From Pseudomonadota bacterium (GTDB lineage Bacteria; Desulfobacterota; Desulfobaccia; Desulfobaccales; 0-14-0-80-60-11): a stretch of DNA of 6,737 bases. A program made the translations under genes and the position numbers. This document shows, piece after piece, positions 5,709 through 6,737 of the stretch (its first letter is position 1; each line of letters starts with the position of its first letter). Location of the stretch: positions 1-6,737 of the forward strand of contig JAHIKF010000064.1 in the NCBI GenBank assembly GCA_018897875.1. Reading direction: 5' to 3'. Below the pieces are notes generated by a model. The model searched no databases. It was not told where the DNA came from and saw only the letters and a program-made list of their open reading frames with translations.

Positions 5709-5737
5709 CAGAAAACAGAAAACCGGAAACAGAAAAC
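5709..5737 (+). repeat. A-rich heptamer repeat, copy 2
   Basis: CAGAAAA, CAGAAAA, CCGGAAA and CAGAAAA stand in tandem, followed by C. It matches 2263-2291 at 27 of 29 bases; only the degenerate third heptamer differs. It fills most of the 51-base gap between cvpA and mazG and ends seven bases before the mazG ATG, in the place where a ribosome site would normally be. The repeat has no stop in the cvpA/mazG frame. Confidence 0.7.
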
Positions 5738-5744
5738 GGTATTT

Positions 5745-6557
5745 ATGCCTATGAACGGTAAAAATGGCGACCCGGGTGCGGCGCTGAATGAATTTGTGGC
5801 CATTGTCCGGCGCTTGCGGGGCCCGGGCGGCTGCCCCTGGGACGCCAAACAGACCCCGGAGACCTTAAAGACGTATGTGCTGGAAGAGGCTTATGAACTG
5901 ATCGAGGCCCTGGACAGCAATGACCCCGGCAAGATCAAAGAGGAACTGGGGGACCTGTTGCTGCACCTGGTGTTCTTGAGCGACCTCTATGAGGAACGGG
6001 GCAATTTTTCTTTGGCGGAAGTGACCGCGGGGATTGCGGCCAAGATGATCCACCGGCATCCCCATGTATTTGGGGACGCCCAGGCCGAGACCCAGGAGGA
6101 ACTGCGCCGTCTCTGGCAGCAGGCCAAAGCCCAGGAGGGCAAACCTGCGGCGGTCCCGACCCTAAGCCAGGTCTCCCCGGCCCTGCCGGCCCTGGTCCGG
6201 GCCCAGCGTCTGGGGGAGGCCGCGGCCCGCCTGGGTTTCGATTGGCCCGACGTCAAGGGCGCCTTGGACAAAGTGGAGGAAGAGTGGCAGGAGCTGCGCC
6301 AGGCGCTGTCCCAGCCCGCCAACCCGGCCTGGGAGGAGGAGCTGGGGGACCTGCTGTTCTCCGTGGTCAATGTGGCCCGTTTCCTCAACATCGATTCCGA
6401 AGGGGCCTTGAGGCGCACCATGTATAAATTCATCAAGCGGTTTAACGTGGTGGAACGCACCCTGGTCAAGAAAGGCAAGACCCCGGAGACTGCCACTCTG
6501 GAGGAGATGGACGCCATTTGGGAAGCCTGTAAAAAAGAGAAAGCCCCTTCCCTGTGA
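5745..6557 (+). CDS. mazG: MazG nucleoside triphosphate pyrophosphohydrolase
   Basis: This 270-residue protein has the full two-domain MazG layout. The N-terminal domain has LRGPGGCPWDAKQT (residues 24-37), LEEAYELIEA with the metal-binding Glu pair (46-55), EELGDLLLHLVFLSDLYEE (66-84) and KMIHRHPHVFG (100-110). The C-terminal domain repeats the pattern with KVEEEWQEL (176-184), EEELGDLLFSVVNVARF (197-213) and KFIKRFNVVE (228-237). MazG converts NTPs or dNTPs to the monophosphate plus pyrophosphate, clearing aberrant nucleotides and, in E. coli, modulating (p)ppGpp. The length is usual for the family. ATGs at 5745 and 5751 are both possible; neither has a clear Shine-Dalgarno sequence, because the A-rich repeat occupies the upstream bases. 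Translation may depend on coupling to cvpA. No T-run terminator is visible after the TGA. Confidence 0.96.
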   Translation: MPMNGKNGDPGAALNEFVAIVRRLRGPGGCPWDAKQTPETLKTYVLEEAYELIEALDSNDPGKIKEELGDLLLHLVFLSDLYEERGNFSLAEVTAGIAAKMIHRHPHVFGDAQAETQEELRRLWQQAKAQEGKPAAVPTLSQVSPALPALVRAQRLGEAAARLGFDWPDVKGALDKVEEEWQELRQALSQPANPAWEEELGDLLFSVVNVARFLNIDSEGALRRTMYKFIKRFNVVERTLVKKGKTPETATLEEMDAIWEACKKEKAPSL

Positions 6558-6612
6558 GGGTGAGGGCGCAGCCGGGCTCATAACCTGGGCGAGTTTTTCC
6601 CGGGAAGAATCC

Positions 6613-6641
6613 TTGTCAAGGCCGGGGAAAGGTGATAGATT
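6613..6641 (+). promoter_or_regulatory. Candidate sigma70-type promoter for the right-edge gene
   Basis: TTGTCA (6613-6618) matches the -35 consensus at five of six bases. After a 17-base spacer, TAGATT (6636-6641) matches the -10 consensus at four of six. It lies about 27 bases before the ATG at 6668, and an A/T-rich stretch (ATTTAACAAATTTAA) follows the -10. It would give the next gene its own promoter, separate from cvpA-mazG. Confidence 0.42.
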
Positions 6642-6667
6642 TAACAAATTTAAGGGGTTAATGCGAT

Positions 6668-6737
6668 ATGCCAGCCAACCGGTCCCGGGGAGCTTTCCGC
6701 CTGAGCCTGATCATCGTGATCATCGTGGCCGGGGCCG
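6668..6737 (+). CDS. Membrane-anchored or exported protein, N-terminus only
   Basis: The ATG at 6668 has AAGGGG (6652-6657) ten bases upstream. The 23 visible residues, beginning MPANRSRGAFRLSLIIVIIV and followed by AGA, have a positively charged N-region and a hydrophobic core that starts near residue 12. This fits a signal anchor or signal peptide. The gene runs off the right edge, so nothing more can be said about its family. An ATG at 6661 is in another frame and gives no hydrophobic segment. Confidence 0.6.
   Translation, partial: MPANRSRGAFRLSLIIVIIVAGA

Overview
The window joins the late end of a phage-type gene cluster (bases 1 to about 4731) to ordinary chromosomal housekeeping genes (5082 to the right edge). 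Every gene lies on the + strand. The sequence is GC-rich, ribosome sites are mostly GGAGG-like, and cvpA is followed directly by a full-length two-domain mazG. With the dispersed palindromic repeats, this suggests a Gram-negative chromosome, perhaps a Desulfobacterota (deltaproteobacterial) lineage. The taxonomic guess is inference only.

Phage-type part. A large protein, open at the left edge, has a LamG-like lectin domain, an alpha-helical middle and a C-terminal segment that resembles phage tail/baseplate proteins (to 2088). After a 233-base repeat-filled gap comes a 351-residue beta-rich protein that looks like a virion or tail-fibre component (2322-3377). A compact lysis-like module follows. 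It has a two-helix holin-like protein (3377-3637), a one-helix protein with a His-rich tail (3707-3970), a small helical protein of unknown role (3967-4182) and a Cys/His peptidoglycan hydrolase of the TIGR02594/CHAP type (4303-4731). Several of these are coupled by 1- to 4-base stop/start overlaps. No integrase, terminase, capsid gene or attachment site is visible, so prophage, prophage remnant and gene-transfer-agent-like cluster cannot be told apart here.

Housekeeping part. cvpA (5082-5693, four-helix inner-membrane protein) and mazG (5745-6557, NTP pyrophosphohydrolase) lie in the same reading frame, 51 bases apart. A plausible sigma70-type promoter (6613-6641) precedes a gene that begins at 6668 with a membrane anchor or signal segment and runs off the right edge.

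Non-coding structure. The most interesting content lies between the genes. A roughly 110-bp element with three hairpins and short terminal inverted repeats occurs twice in opposite orientation (2124-2234 and 4729-4837). Two stem positions differ by paired, compensatory changes. A 29-bp A-rich heptamer repeat also occurs twice (2263-2291 and 5709-5737), once in the phage part and once in the cvpA-mazG gap. The second three-hairpin copy begins on the stop codon of the endolysin gene. I did not find a clear new defence or metabolic system. The repeat family and the composite tail protein are the best leads.
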